From Mesostigma viride (Eukaryota > Streptophyta > Mesostigmatophyceae > Mesostigmatales > Mesostigmataceae), in the NCBI GenBank assembly GCA_009746045.1, contig RPFO01000082.1, positions 3,675,042-3,739,041 on the forward strand: a stretch of DNA of 64,000 nt, given 5' to 3'. Position 1 is the stretch's first letter. The number at the start of each line of letters is the position of its first letter. The translations under genes were made by a program, and so were the position numbers. Below the pieces are notes generated by a model, which did not search any database, was not told where the DNA came from, and saw only the letters and a program-made list of their open reading frames with translations. Positions 1 through 12,280 of the stretch are shown in pieces.

Positions 1-1388
1 CTAAAAGGGATAATAAATGGCACGACAGGTAAGTGTAGGAAAACGTCCAAGCATGCGAGTGTGTGGGGTCCCTCACCTTGATCTCACCATCCATCGACCC
101 GCTGTAGAGCATGCCATTGTGCACGAGCAACGCACTGACAGTGGACTCGTGCTCTTTGAGCTCCGCCAAGACTCTGGTGTAGTCCCTTGCGCTCCAGACC
201 TGTTACCCAGCAGGATTCATGGACAGAAAATGCAAGGATCGGTCATGTTCACATAGTAAACTCATTAATTAATAGTAAATGGCCAGGAGGTCATGGGCTG
301 CCCTTGTTCATGCTTCGTGTGCTCTCAGTGCAAGGAGATAGCATACTAGGCTTGGTGCAGTAGGGCAGAACAGTATGCAATTTGCATGCCATGACTCCAT
401 CCGATGACGTTGCTTGTGTGCCGGCACAATAATAAGCCCTCTGTCACAAAATGCTGCAAAACTATGCACACAGCAAGTATAGTGCCAGGCATGGTATTAC
501 ATGCCCAAACATATTTAGATTGCAGCAGCAGATTACTTGAAACAACACTGTACGTGCTTGAAGAGCGGCCTTGGGCTAACAGGATGCACACCTACCTTTA
601 TGGTACCATGTTTGGCACCAGCAAAGAGGAAACCATTGCCGGCAGCCAGGCAGGTGTACAGTGTCTTGACCGGAGACTCCACGACAGTTGCAACATACGC
701 GTAGTTGCTTGTGTCCCAGACCTGGCGGTAGAAAGGATACAAAGCCCCCAATGATCATCAAACAGGATTAATGAGAAAGGCAATGCGATGAAAGGCATAC
801 CTGGATTTGGGAATAAAATGAAAGAAAGGCATACCTGGATTTGGGAATAAAATGAAAGAAAGGCATACCTGGATTTGGGAATAAAATGAAAGAAAGGCAT
901 ACCTGGATTTGGGAATAAAATGAAAGAAAGGCATACCTGGATTTGGGAATAAAATGAAAGAAAGGCATACCTGGATTTGGGAATAAAATGAAAGAAAGGC
1001 ATACCTGGATTTGGGAATAAAATGAAAGAAAGGCATACCTGGATTTGGGAATAAAATGAAAGAAAGGCATACCTGGATTTGGGAATAAAATGAAAGAAAG
1101 GCATACCTGGATTTGGGAATAAAATGAAAGAAAGGCATACCTGGATTTGGGAATAAAATGAAAGAAAGGCATACCTGGATTTGGGAATAAAATGAAAGAA
1201 AGGCATACCCAGATTTGGGAATAAAATGAAAGAAACGCATACCCACTAACCACACATTTCCCAGCACAATGGAAGGGTACTTTCCTGATCAAGCTCCTGG
1301 TAATGTTCAGTGATGGCGAGTCTATATTATTGGACACATCAGTCAGTACAAATGGTGAGAAATTGCCTATGTTGCATGACATGCTTAC

Positions 1389-1429
<41 letters not shown>

Positions 1430-4400
1430 GTGTCCCTGATTTCATGGAACCTCCCAGGCAAAACCAAACAGAACTGCTACTACCTAGCACTAAGCACCCC
1501 TTGAGATGTGCAGAAGGACGTTCTGCTGGGATGTGTGCAGTTTCCTTGCTAGTGCAAGATTTAGTACCATCTATGTGAACCAGGAGGAGTTAAGTAATGC
1601 GATACGCATTACTTTTGCATACTTGCAAGTATGCAAAAGTAATGCGTATCGCATTACTTAACGGGAGGGGCCGAACCTCAGACGACTGCTGAGACATGTT
1701 GATCTCCAAGGAGCTCTTTTCAATGTCAGTGATTTCATACTACTACCAGGGCAGCCCATCGCTGTGATTATAGCATCAACAAGTGTCCATCCCAGTAATG
1801 GTAAACAGCATCACATCTTTACAAACTCCTGGTATTGCTGGCATCACAGATTTCTCCATGCAAATTCCTGATGCATAATGGAAGAGGCCAGCATAACGGT
1901 GCAAGATGCTCTGCACTGCGTTTGAAGATGCTCTTGCACTGCACACACTAACGTAAGCCCAGTGATGGCTAAGTTGCATCCTTTGGCAGTATGCCTGCCA
2001 CCCCCTAACGGCAGTATGACACACAAAACCAGAGAATACCTGCACGGAGCTAGATTTACCTTCAAAAGGATAAATATGAGGTCATCATGCCTCCAAGACT
2101 CTACGGCCAGGCATCGAGGATGCTTAGATCAAGAACTTCGACGAACCCACCAAGTGTGTGCCAACCCACTAACGATACACCCTTGACTAATACACATTCA
2201 TGTGGACCTGCACACCACACGGCACGCAGGCTCAGTGACCGTGGCCCACCGCGTGTCTACTTGGTAGACTACATTCCACTCTTCAAGATCAGAAATACTT
2301 GGGCATGTAAGCAGGCCCAGCCCCAGCACTTATACTATGGGAGGGTGGGCGCGGTGCCCCCCCCCCCCCCCCCCCCCCCCCCCTTCTGGACCATGGCCCC
2401 TACAACATGCACCCTGCATCCTGCATCCGTCGCCTGAAGCCCTACTGAACATACACTCTACCGAAAAACCACAACCTGCACCCCATGATCTGGAGACCAG
2501 GGCAACAGGAACAACCACAACCCAAGCCATCGGGTCCCAAAACAAAGTCTAGGCGATCTCACCCACTCCTACATGGTATACGCCGAACCGCTCCATGGCG
2601 GCACACCATGTCACCAGGTCAAGCATGGCACTACCAACAGCACATAACACATAAGATTAGCATACACATGTCATGAAAAATTTCTTACATCTCTTGGAAT
2701 AAAACACAAAGAAAGCCAAGGCTTACCCGGATTCTCCTGTCCCTGGCCGCCATGTACAGCATGCCATTGCCCACTGCCAGTGCGGTTGTCTTCGTGCCTT
2801 GGCCCCAGTAGATGCACTCCATCTCGCGCAGGAATTGGAAGTTGGACAAACACCACACCTGGCCAGCAAGCACAGTTGCGGAAAAATGGGAATCAGGCAG
2901 ATGAGAAGTGCTTCTAGTCACCACAGGTTGGAAGGTGGATGTGCTCCAGATTGGCTCACACTGCAATTGCAACGCTTATTCATACTAACCGGACATTGCC
3001 TTAAAAGAGCAATGTTGCACAAGTATACATTGCATACATTGCAACGTCGCAACCGCAGTGCATTGAATTTTCGCGCTAGCATCTCCGGATGGAAGAGCAT
3101 TGCTTCTTATGTAACACTAACAGACAAGTCAGCAGAATAATTGTTGTCCATTCAACTGCTGCAAGTCGCCCTGCTGGCAAGAAACTTCTCAACCAACTGC
3201 TCTTTTTGCGGGGCCTACCCCATAACCTAGCTACGCTGACTTCAGGATTTCTCGTGCACCCAACCTAAGGCTGGAATACTCACAATGCTTCAGAATACAA
3301 ATATTGGGAACATACCTTATCCAAAAACACTTTCGTAGAGGGTGCACAAACATTCACTGACATGCGCGCATTTTCAGGGCAATGAAAGGGCACTGGATGG
3401 TAATCAACCTAGGGCACTGGATGGTAATCAATCTAGAGTAGGGCACTGGATGGTAGGGTATCACTGGCGAAGCTGTACTCCAGCTGCAGGTTTGAACATC
3501 AGTAAGCACCAATCGCCAAGCAAGATTGCTCCGACAGGCACAGAAACAGTGCATAATCAACGTATAGACATCTCACCATGTACAAAGTAGAATAACAGGG
3601 AAAATAGACTCAATCCATGTATTGTCACTACAGAAAGCCTGTGAGCCTTCACACTGAAGATCGGGTAGCGCTGCTTTCAGGAATTCAAGACTCTTTGCGG
3701 AAAATTACCTTGACAACCCCGCCTGCGTCTGAAGCGCTGTAGAACCTGTCCCCACTGATGATGAACTTGTCCTCGCTGTCCGCGTTGTCGATCGTCGCGC
3801 CAAATCTGACCACGCCACGGTTCATGGTGTACACCTGATTGCGCAAAGAACGACGCAGAGAATGCATCAAGTTGCAAAGAAGTTTGGGTAGTATATCTAT
3901 GAGAAAATCTTTACGTACGAGTAAGGGTAGTATAAAGCCATGGACCATGTTAGTCATGGGGATGAGACCAGCAACATAAATGAAGCGAGAATGATAGGAA
4001 CAACCCTAGCAATATATCGTAAATTCTAAATACTTGGTCCCTTTGAAATTAACGAGACGCATGTCAACTTTGGGAGCATAAACTCTTTGATCCGTTAGCC
4101 CTAGTTGATCATTACAATTCATTCCAGGCCTGACTTTCGCACATAGAACGAATGCGGTTTGTATCCTTCATTGCCATGGCCACACGGGAAGGGAACAACC
4201 CGTCGGATTAAAGTGAGCCTTCAGACGGCTACGGTTTAAATGGAATTATTGCGCAATGCAACAGGCCATGGCGCTCGTAAGGAAGTCAGAGTAGGCATTT
4301 GTCAGCCATCATTTCTCCCCATCATGGAATCTGCCATGCATGGAAGTGAAAGTTCGACGATGTGGTTGTACTTGATGTGCCGTGCCAAGCAAACAATACC

Positions 4401-7400
4401 AGGAGCAATAGCGCTAGTACCGAGGTTAAGGGGAAAACGGGCTGGCCAGACCTGGCACTAAGACCTGGGCACAGCTGGCATTGTCCCGTACCCAAGTACC
4501 ATACCTGGTGTCTACAGTCACCTGTGGCCAGGGTGTAGCATCAGTAATGAGCTGGCTGGCCTATAGTTGTAGAATGCTTGCTAATAAAAAAGACAATCCC
4601 TGCAAGACATCCGCTGGGACCCAACATGTGCGCGAGTGTGCCCATGGCCACAATCACACTGATAAATCTAAGCTGCTGCATCGAGCAACTCCAAATACAA
4701 GTAAGGCTGCCTGACCACAGGCTGTGCGACACACGGCGCAGCCTCGCGCTTTTAAAGCCGCATGAGGGCACTGACAGCTGCTAAAAACAGCCTTGAATCA
4801 TGGGATGCCAGCTAAACAAACGAGCCGTGGGTGCCCAACCAAAAAACAAACCAAACAATAATACTGTCATTGACCCATCAACGTTGTGAGAGTGCAATAA
4901 GACAGGCAGCCAGGTGCATTTGAAACGGTAACTGAACCCATCTCAGGCAGGGGGGTGGAAATTATGGGAATCTGGCCACGGATACACGAGACAATATCTG
5001 GATGTTGGCGGGGGGGGGGGGGGGGGGAGGCTGGCTGCGACTGGTACACCCCAATTCAAAGCACGCAGCCAGGTGCCCACCTGCCCACGACGGTGGGGTA
5101 GTATTCATGCAAGCGAGGCTGCGTGGGTTCTGGCTCCATTGCCAATATCTCATGTAAACCGTCATGTGTACCTACATACCGAGTGCATGGCTGGTAGGAT
5201 CCACTTCTACACCCAACTTTAAGATTCCCAGTTATTAGGTTAGGAGGGCCTTGCGTTACCTATACTCATTTGTAGATACGTAGTAGCAACCACTAATGGT
5301 ACCTTGGTACTCCCAAGAAGATAGCGCTAGGTCAGATTGTACACTTAGGTGTAAAGTTGGGTGGAGGAGTGTAAGAGATTTGTACTCTCATCCTGGCTTA
5401 AATAAAAACTCCTACTTCAAGGACCAAAGGCACTGTACGACTTGTTACATTTAACCCCGGCCAAAAATAACACGAGATAATCTTGTATATACCGTGGCAT
5501 AGACAAAAATCTAATTTAGAATTCCAATATGGCGTTTCATAGTAACTTCTGATGATAGATAGCTGCATACCACAGGTACCATTCGAGTCACTGTCTATTA
5601 AGTAATCACTGTTGTTAGACAAAGAAAAAAAAAGCCAGCCTTCCTCCTACAGTTTATCGGGTGTATTATGGAAACAGCCGGGATGGATGATAAATAGGAA
5701 AAGGGTTACCTCAGTTCAAGGCATGTTATTTCATCCGAGAATGAGCCTGAAGTTTGCTTGCGCGGAAAACAGCTACCAACCACACACGCCAGGGAACTCT
5801 TGACTGCCCAAATCATCTTCATGTTTTACACAGCTCTGACCGATCATGGGGCTATTCTATAAGGCCAAGTACCTGGACTTGGTTGGAACTGAAACCACAG
5901 CAAAGCCTTCCGTCAAAAGCAATTGCATTCGTGATACCCGCCTCGGTTTGTGGCAACAGAGTGTCTATTCTCGAGTCATCATCTACGTCGTAGGCCTGCA
6001 TCACAGGAAAATGAAAAAAGAAAGCAAAGAAGAAGCCCAAAGGTCAACAGAACGCCCAAACCACATAATCTTCCAACAAACCCTCACACCGTCCAGACAT
6101 CAGCACACATAGGCTCCTGATATCAGCACACATGGTCCTGGTACTACATCTCAAAAGAACAGCTGACATCTGAAACACAGCCATGTTTTTAGAAATCTAA
6201 AAGAGAGACAATAATGAGTGACTTCTGTGCTTCAAACACGTTATCATTTTGTGACAGTCCATTTGAGAGTGTGAGCGTTCCCCACACTGGGGCAGAGGCA
6301 ACCAAAACAGAAACGCAACAAGGCACAAAGCACAGATGTGATAATCAGAAGCGATTGCAAACTACATGCCGATGCGTCTGCCATGCCATGATGGATTTGT
6401 CTGTTAAAATCTTGTGTCTTGAGCTCCTTGTTACATTAAAAGGGCAATGAGGGCACCCACCACAAACAGAGGCCACAACACACACACACACACACAAAAT
6501 TCGTTGAGTCATCCTGGCATGTAAATCATGCATGATTCATTCCCAGATCTATCTACAAGAAATCGTTACTCTCAAAGCAAGGAGCTCCGCTGCATCTAGG
6601 AAATAAGGATAAAATTATAGCCACAGTTGTTCAGCCTAATTATGTACCTACGCTCATCCAACCGTCAGCACTGCCGGATACACTATATCATAGGACAAGA
6701 TTCATACATGAACGGAAGCCAAGCCGTGGCATGGCCTAAGAATGGTAATGAATGATAGGGATGGCACACAAACAGGAAGGATGGTAAATAAGAAGGATGG
6801 TAAATAAGAGGGATTGCCACTTACACGCAATATGGTTCTTCCGCCTCTCTGCTTGTCGATGCAGTAGACCACACCGTTGTCCGCCGTCACATGCGTCATG
6901 GAATGTCCTTCGTCAAATAGTTTAATCTCTGTGAGATCGCGCAGGTGCCACATCTGGCATTGCCAACCGCAGCGCAAATTGAACACAAGCAGCAAACTCT
7001 CTCAGCACACTGTCAACTCTCAGCACCAGTGATGCCAGCACGTTGACATAAAACTTCCTGCACACACGCGTTCTCTCTACAGCTGGTGTACTCAGATGGT
7101 TCCTGGTAACAGCCTTACAGTCTTCTTTGCAGGTCTACCGTGCTGCATCGCGGAATTTCGGGACTTTGGGCCTGGCGGCATGCACAAGAGGGAATTTTGC
7201 TCACCAGGATGGGCACTTGCCCACATCAAGTTGCATCCGCTTAATGGCAATGGCCACGTTGAGGTGAGCACGCACTCACTACTTCGTGTGTGAACAAGGC
7301 GTCTCCCTGGTTTGGCTGCACTCCAGTGATCCCAACACAAACCGTGAGGCATACCTATGTATTGCAAATAGCAGGATATATATACCTGTGAAGCATACCT

Positions 7401-10400
7401 ATGTCTTGCAAATACCGTAGTGGTCAAAATCACTTTGCGACAAACCTCTTTGCGAATCGACCTCGCAAACTACATTTCATGGGCTTCATTTTGGGTCGCA
7501 AAGTTCAAACCTTACCGCGTCGCGCCTGCGCCGTGCCGCACGCAGACAGGTAGAACGAACGCGTGGCGCCAAAACTTTCGCGCCTTTTGTCACTTGTCAT
7601 GCGAAAGCCAAAGGCTTGTGCAGCCATGCACGTTGTCTTGGCACGATGGCAGAAGAGCGGGGAGGCCGGCAGGCCAGCAGGCAGTCAAGCCTGCTGGCCT
7701 ATAAATTTACAACATCGAGTACCTGCCACTGACCATAAACAAGTCGATGGGCTCGCAAACCTAAAACTTTGCCTTCATTTTGGGTCGCAAACTATAAATT
7801 TCACCCTGTTTTGGGGTCGCAAAGTAGGTTTGTCGCAAAGTGATTTTGACCACTACGGTAGCAGGATATATATACCTGTGAAGCATACCTATGTATTGTA
7901 AATAGCAGGGAGGATTCGTATTAGGCCAGGCATGTACAAAACTGTGCACCTAGGCCATGCCCAGGAGGGACACCCAAGCTTGCTGAATTCACTATTTATC
8001 ATATCAATGAGACAAGCATATACTGGAAGTGTCCCTCATTTGCCAAGCTCAGCCATGCATGTGACCCCACGTACCCCGATCTGGCCATCAAGACATGCGC
8101 TGAAAAGTTTCGTGCCCACCGCGGCAAACTCGGCAATCTCCCCCCTATGACTGGATTTGGTAGATACACAGTCAAAGCCATGGCCGGCCTGTTTGGAGGC
8201 AAAACAGAGCGAAACAGGAACCATGCATTCAAACACAATGTGTAGGATCAGTATCATCCCCCCCCAGACATTGTCATCATACCAGAGCCAGCTGCTATAT
8301 ATATTATGACACGATAGTTTATCCACTCTGGTACAACTACACCTTTCAATAACAATCCATAATTATTATTAACAATCCATAATTAAGGAAGTGAGAAAAA
8401 TACGCGAGGGAACTCCTTCAGACATTAAAATTTTTGGAACTCAGAAAGTTCGTCCGCCAGACTGCAAATTGCAGGGAAACAATATCAGACGTAGGAATCT
8501 AAAACACCTTTGTGTCAGTATGTCTGTCATGAAATGGCATCCAGTATCCAGGCAAAAATTCCACAGCGTCCTGCCAGGAGTAACGACATGACATAATCCT
8601 CCAACCTGGCATCCACCATCAGGGCCCGGTGCCCCACCAGGAGAATGCTGCACTGCCATCATGGGGCAATCTTGGAATTTAAAGCCAGGTATCCACATGA
8701 TTATTGTGTCCGGAATCCATATCTGTGGATAGTATCATGTCAGAAGCTTCAGCGATGATATGAATCTTCCAGCATCGCGCTGCCTCCCAAAACACCCACA
8801 AAACCCGGCTCAAAGTATGAAGGCAATAGGTCGGTGCTATCGCTGGGCCCATGCAAGCCAAGTTCGCTATCAGAAGGAAATGAACAAGGTATTTGAATGC
8901 TGTGCTTGCAAGAAACAGACGGTGATAGCAATTCAGGAAACTGCAGGACAGCTTTAACTTGATGATGGACAATTTTCCACGACGAACTACTGTGGATTTG
9001 GTGGTGGTTTGGCAGAGACATGGCCAGTGAGACAACAGAGAACAACAGGACAACAGAGAATATGACGCTGAACGTCACTGTCGGTTTGATGGTCACGGCC
9101 AGTTTGACATTCTGGAGAAGAAGACACCGAAAAACTTCCATCACCCTACGCTAGGCAGCAGCGATCACCGGATATCATTTTAAAACATGTGCCATTAAAT
9201 GGTAGGGTACACAAACTGAGCATGGGGTGTGGTAAGTAATGTGAACTCAAAATGAAGCTCCTAACACGCCTCCTTGCAACCACTACATGACATGTGCTGC
9301 AACGGTATCATAAGGAACTTTCCATGCATGCGAGGTGGCAGGTGCAACTGAGTGACCGCGGGTGACTGGAGAGCAGCATCGGCACTTACAACAGGTTGGC
9401 TGCCGCTGGGCCCTGCTCCCTGGCTCCCCTTCACCTGCCTCAACTCCGCCTTGAGTGCCACTATCTCGTTCTTGGCCTCCTGCCGAGTGTGGGAGAGCCA
9501 GCAGGGATGACAACTGACGCAACCAGTGAGGAAGACCCACCTGGTAGAGTTTGGTTCGGTGGCATAATCTATGTTCAAGAGTCTTTGGTCCTTAAGGGAT
9601 GTATAGTCTTCAGTTGATGTAAATCTTGCAGTAAATGTTTATTTTCAATGAATGCACAATCCTTAGTTTACCAACAGGGACAAAGTTTCCCCGGTGCCCT
9701 TGTGTAACGACGACCGCTACCGGCCGCAGCAACCGTGGTTCAGTCAAGCAATAAGGCAAGTACCCAGCAGCCATATATGCGCACAAGGTCAAATTTCGTG
9801 ATCATTCCCGTCGACGGTGCAGAGGGCAAGGGGCGCTATCGTGAGAGTTCTTTGCGCGCTACACGTGCAAACAATATGACAAGCCGTACTTGCTGTCATA
9901 AGAATTGAGTCCAAGAACCGCTGTGTGCATGAGGGTCTGCATAGATGAACATGCGTGGCCAGTGGACTGTGTGCATAGCAGATAACATTGTAAATACCCG
10001 TGGGGTGATTCCATGCGATGGAAAGCTCTTGTCGTCACATACGCTCTCTTGCCGATATCATCTTATGACACCTGACAGGCATACATGAGGCACAACTGCG
10101 ATTTTAGGCTGAAAATGACGAAAGATGATCCTTGATTAGGCCAGAATCGCTCAGCGTTTGCTGCTTTATATACCTCGAGCTCAGCCTCCACTGCCAGTAA
10201 CTTGCTGTTGGCTCCCTGCAGCACTATTACTTTGGATGACAGGGACATGATGTGCTCCGCCATGGAGTCCTCCAGGTGTCGCTTCATGGACCCCCTTGTG
10301 ATCTGCGCATCCAGGATGGCCCCGATGAGCACGCGCACACGAGAAAGAGGGGGGATCAGTCAGCCACCTCTCCATCTGTGCAGGAGCAGCAGTAGTCCAC

Positions 10401-12280
10401 ACATTTGTAAGAGATGTGGCACTGGTCAAGCTCTCTGTCTCTACGGCTTCGCGAGGCAACCCCCCTTTGTTGGCCGGGTAAGCCTATTTCATACATAGAT
10501 AGACCCTGGCTGTATATGGCAAACGAATTGCCAGTTAAATAGAAGCCATACTAAGTTATTGCACCTCTATCCCCGTACAACATCGAGGATGCCGTACATG
10601 ACCTTCTGCAGCCACGCGAGATAAGACATAAAGTTGAGAGAAAAGAGGACGAAGGACATAACAAGAAAAAAAGGAGACCTCAGGGTACCTCCCTCAGTCT
10701 GTTGGGAGTCCACAGGACCACAACCCAGTGCCTAAGCAGGGCCGAGTGGGGGCGGGGGCTGGGGCTGGGGCGGGGGGCGGGGGCGGGGCGGGGGCGGGGG
10801 CGGGGGGCGGGGGCGGGGCGGGGGCGGGGGCGGGGGCGGGGGCGGGGGCGGGGCGGGGCGGGGGCGGGGGCGGGGGCGGGGCGGGGGCGGGCGGGGGGGG
10901 GGGGGGGGGCGGGGGCGGGGGCGGGGGCGGGGGGGGGCGGGGGCGGGGCGGGGGCGGGGGCGGGGGGGGCGGGGCGGGGGCGGGGCGGGGGCGGGGGCGG
11001 GGGCGGGGGCGGGGCGGGGGGGGCGGGGGCGGGGCGGGGGCGGGGGCGGGGCGGGGGCGGGGCGGGGGCGGGGGCGGGCGGGGGCGGGGCGGGGGGGGGC
11101 GGGGGCGGGGCGGGGGCGGGCGGGGCGGGGCGGGGGCGGGGCGGGGGCGGGCGGGGGCGGGGCGGGGGCGGGGGGGCGGGGGCGGGGGCGGGGCGGGGCG
11201 GGGGCGGGGGCGGGGCGGGGCGGGGGCGGGGCGGGGCGGGGGCGGGGCGGGGGCGGGGCGGGGGCGGGCGGGGGCGGGGGCGGGGGCGGGGGCGGGGCGG
11301 GGCGGGGCGGGGGGGGCGGGGGCGGGGCGGGGGCGGGGGCGGGGGGCGGCCGGGCAGGGGCGGGGGCACAAACAGAGAGCGGAGAGGAATGGCAGTGCAG
11401 TTGTCCACATACCGCTTTCGAGCACCCAGGAACCTCGCATTTCACCTCGGCTTGAGCGCACTCGTTCTCGATGTGGTTGTCCTTCGCACCCCGTCGCACC
11501 ATCTGCCCACAGCCCCCTTTGTGCTGGCATGGCACCTCCACGGCGGGGCAAGTGTGCTGCAGGTGCTCCTGACGAGAGGCAGCATGATCCAGGTGGCATC
11601 GCACGAGAGTGAAAGAAGAGCTATGCTGATTTTTCAGGAATCAAGTAATCGATTTATGCCCTGCCTAGTTCAATTTGGGCATTTCTTGCAGCCATTCTTA
11701 CCTAAAGCTGTAACATGCAGAGTACAACCCTCCTCAAAGAAAAAGAATGCAGAGCCAACTACTAAAGAGAACCCATGGGGGAAAGATTAATCGCCCACAC
11801 AAGGCAACCCACCTGCAGGTCGTGTTGCTTAATGCTGGCATCGCATTTGTCGCAGGGCACGATGCGATGGGGGCACACATGGTGGTGGTTCGGAATCTCA
11901 TTCCGCAACATACTCGCCGCACAGCCGTCATTAGTACAAGACACTGTCACCCAGCCACAGTTGGCCACGTGGGTTCGCAGATGCTCAAATGTGATCACTT
12001 CTGGGCATCCCCGGCCTGCGTTGTCACAGGTTACCTGCAGCGCTAGTATTTGGTTCATCATGTACCTGTGAACAGTCTTTTTCTTTTTTAAAGGCTTCCT
12101 GCAAGTCGGGCAAGTGCCTACTCTTCCGGGCTGCTGCAGCCAAGCATCAAGGCAAGCCCGGCACGCCGGGTGTTCACAATCGCCTTCTACGGGATCTTGG
12201 AGCACCCCCGTGCAGATAATGCATACCAGGTCTTCGGGGACAGGAACAGGTCTTACGACGCGGGCAGTGTCTAAAGCCAT
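1..12280 (-). CDS. TRAF7-like E3 ubiquitin ligase (RING, TRAF zinc fingers, coiled coil, WD40), 3' end outside window
   Basis: Eleven exons fit GT-AG introns, all phase 0: 12280-11813, 11568-11413, 10302-10174, 9479-9390, 8188-8075, 6953-6825, 5995-5873, 3834-3709, 2858-2727, 721-596, 199-77. The last ends in a donor, so the gene continues left. About 572 residues are visible. Exon 1 (156 aa) holds a C3HC4 RING at residues 20-60: C20, C23, C35, H37, C40, C43, C57, C60. Cys/His-rich TRAF-type zinc fingers follow, running into exon 2 (EHLQHTCP, CQHKGGCG). Exons 3-4 read as a charged coiled coil (LLAVEAELE joined to EAKNEIVALKAELR). Exons 5-11 each encode one WD40 blade of 38-44 aa, often starting VW and ending near DGxIK. 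This domain order is that of TRAF7, an E3 ligase and signalling scaffold. The start is the first ATG before the RING. An extra small exon in the long introns cannot be excluded. The substrate is unknown. Confidence 0.85.
790..1243. repeat. 34-bp minisatellite, about 13 copies, in a TRAF7-like intron
   Basis: A 34-bp unit (containing GGCATACCTGGATTTGGG) is repeated about 13 times with almost no variation; only the last copies differ by a few bases. It lies in the intron between exons 2858-2727 and 721-596. On the gene's strand each unit reads CCAAATCCAG|GTATGCC, so it looks like an acceptor and a donor back to back. The three open frames across it are by-products of the repeat, not genes. Confidence 0.95.
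1389..1427. repeat. (CA)n microsatellite
   Basis: A run of about 19 CA dinucleotides inside a TRAF7-like intron. Confidence 0.95.
1589..1662. repeat. 74-bp perfect palindrome
   Basis: Two 37-bp arms are exact reverse complements with no spacer, centred between 1625 and 1626; the outer ends read GTTAAG and CTTAAC. The arms carry GCGATACGCATTACTTTTGC and its complement. It sits in a TRAF7-like intron. It could be a tiny foldback transposon or a hairpin-forming element. No clear target duplication is visible. Confidence 0.9.
2357..2383. repeat. Poly(C) run of 27 bases
   Basis: An uninterrupted run of C within a TRAF7-like intron. Its length is likely uncertain in any assembly. Confidence 0.9.
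3388..3462. repeat. Three short tandem copies of a 20-24 bp unit
   Basis: GGGCACTGGATGGTAATCAA occurs twice, and a third copy (GGGCACTGGATGGTAGGG) follows. All lie in the intron between exons 5995-5873 and 3834-3709. No function is visible. Confidence 0.7.
5010..5027. repeat. Poly(G) run of 18 bases
   Basis: A homopolymer of G in a TRAF7-like intron, with no other structure around it. Confidence 0.9.
7346..7412. repeat. Left part of a 44-bp tandem repeat, split by a MITE
   Basis: The unit contains GCATACCTATGTATTGCAAA and GCAGGATATATATACCTGTG. It recurs on the far side of the MITE at 7861-7908. The repeat register continues exactly across the insertion if the MITE and one TA are ignored. 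On the gene's strand the unit again contains CACAG|GTATAT, like a splice junction. Confidence 0.8.
7415..7858. mobile_element. Tc1/mariner-type MITE, 444 bp, TA target duplication
   Basis: Terminal inverted repeats of at least 32 bp match exactly. The left end starts CCGTAGTGGTCAAAATCAC and the right end is its reverse complement. TA flanks both sides (7413-7414 and 7859-7860). There is no transposase frame inside. It is inserted in a 44-bp tandem repeat within the TRAF7-like gene. The TA duplication suggests Tc1/mariner mobilisation, but the superfamily is an inference. Confidence 0.85.
7861..7908. repeat. Right part of the 44-bp tandem repeat
   Basis: This continues the repeat unit seen at 7346-7412 after the MITE, with a one-base change (TATTGTAAATAG). 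Confidence 0.8.
10747..11369. repeat. G-rich (GGGGGC)/(GGGGC)n tract, about 620 bp, in a TRAF7-like intron
   Basis: The plus strand consists almost only of GGGGGC and GGGGC units in irregular order. It lies in the intron between exons 11568-11413 and 10302-10174. The gene is read from the other strand, so its RNA carries the C-rich version and the template strand is G-rich. Many adjacent G-runs can form G-quadruplexes. The long Gly/Ala/Arg and Pro/Arg frames over it are artefacts of composition. Confidence 0.95.
11813..12280 (-). CDS. First exon of the TRAF7-like gene: RING and TRAF zinc-finger region
   Basis: This is the longest exon of the gene, 156 codons, from the ATG to a CAG|GTGGGT donor. 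It reads without interruption and carries the complete C3HC4 RING. A basic KKKK stretch follows at about residues 63-66, then two CxxxxxxGC / HxxxC modules typical of TRAF-type zinc fingers. It should bind the E2 enzyme. Because the zinc ligands are intact, this exon looks functional. Confidence 0.85.

Noticed and set aside
790-1243. CRISPR array
   Set aside because: The 34-bp units are directly adjacent without unique spacers, lie in a eukaryotic intron, and no cas genes are present.
10702-11790. Open frames of 240-360 codons on both strands over the G-rich tract
   Set aside because: All frames on both strands are open because the sequence is only G and C repeats. The products are monotonous Gly/Ala/Arg or Pro/Arg, and the tract lies in a well-supported intron.
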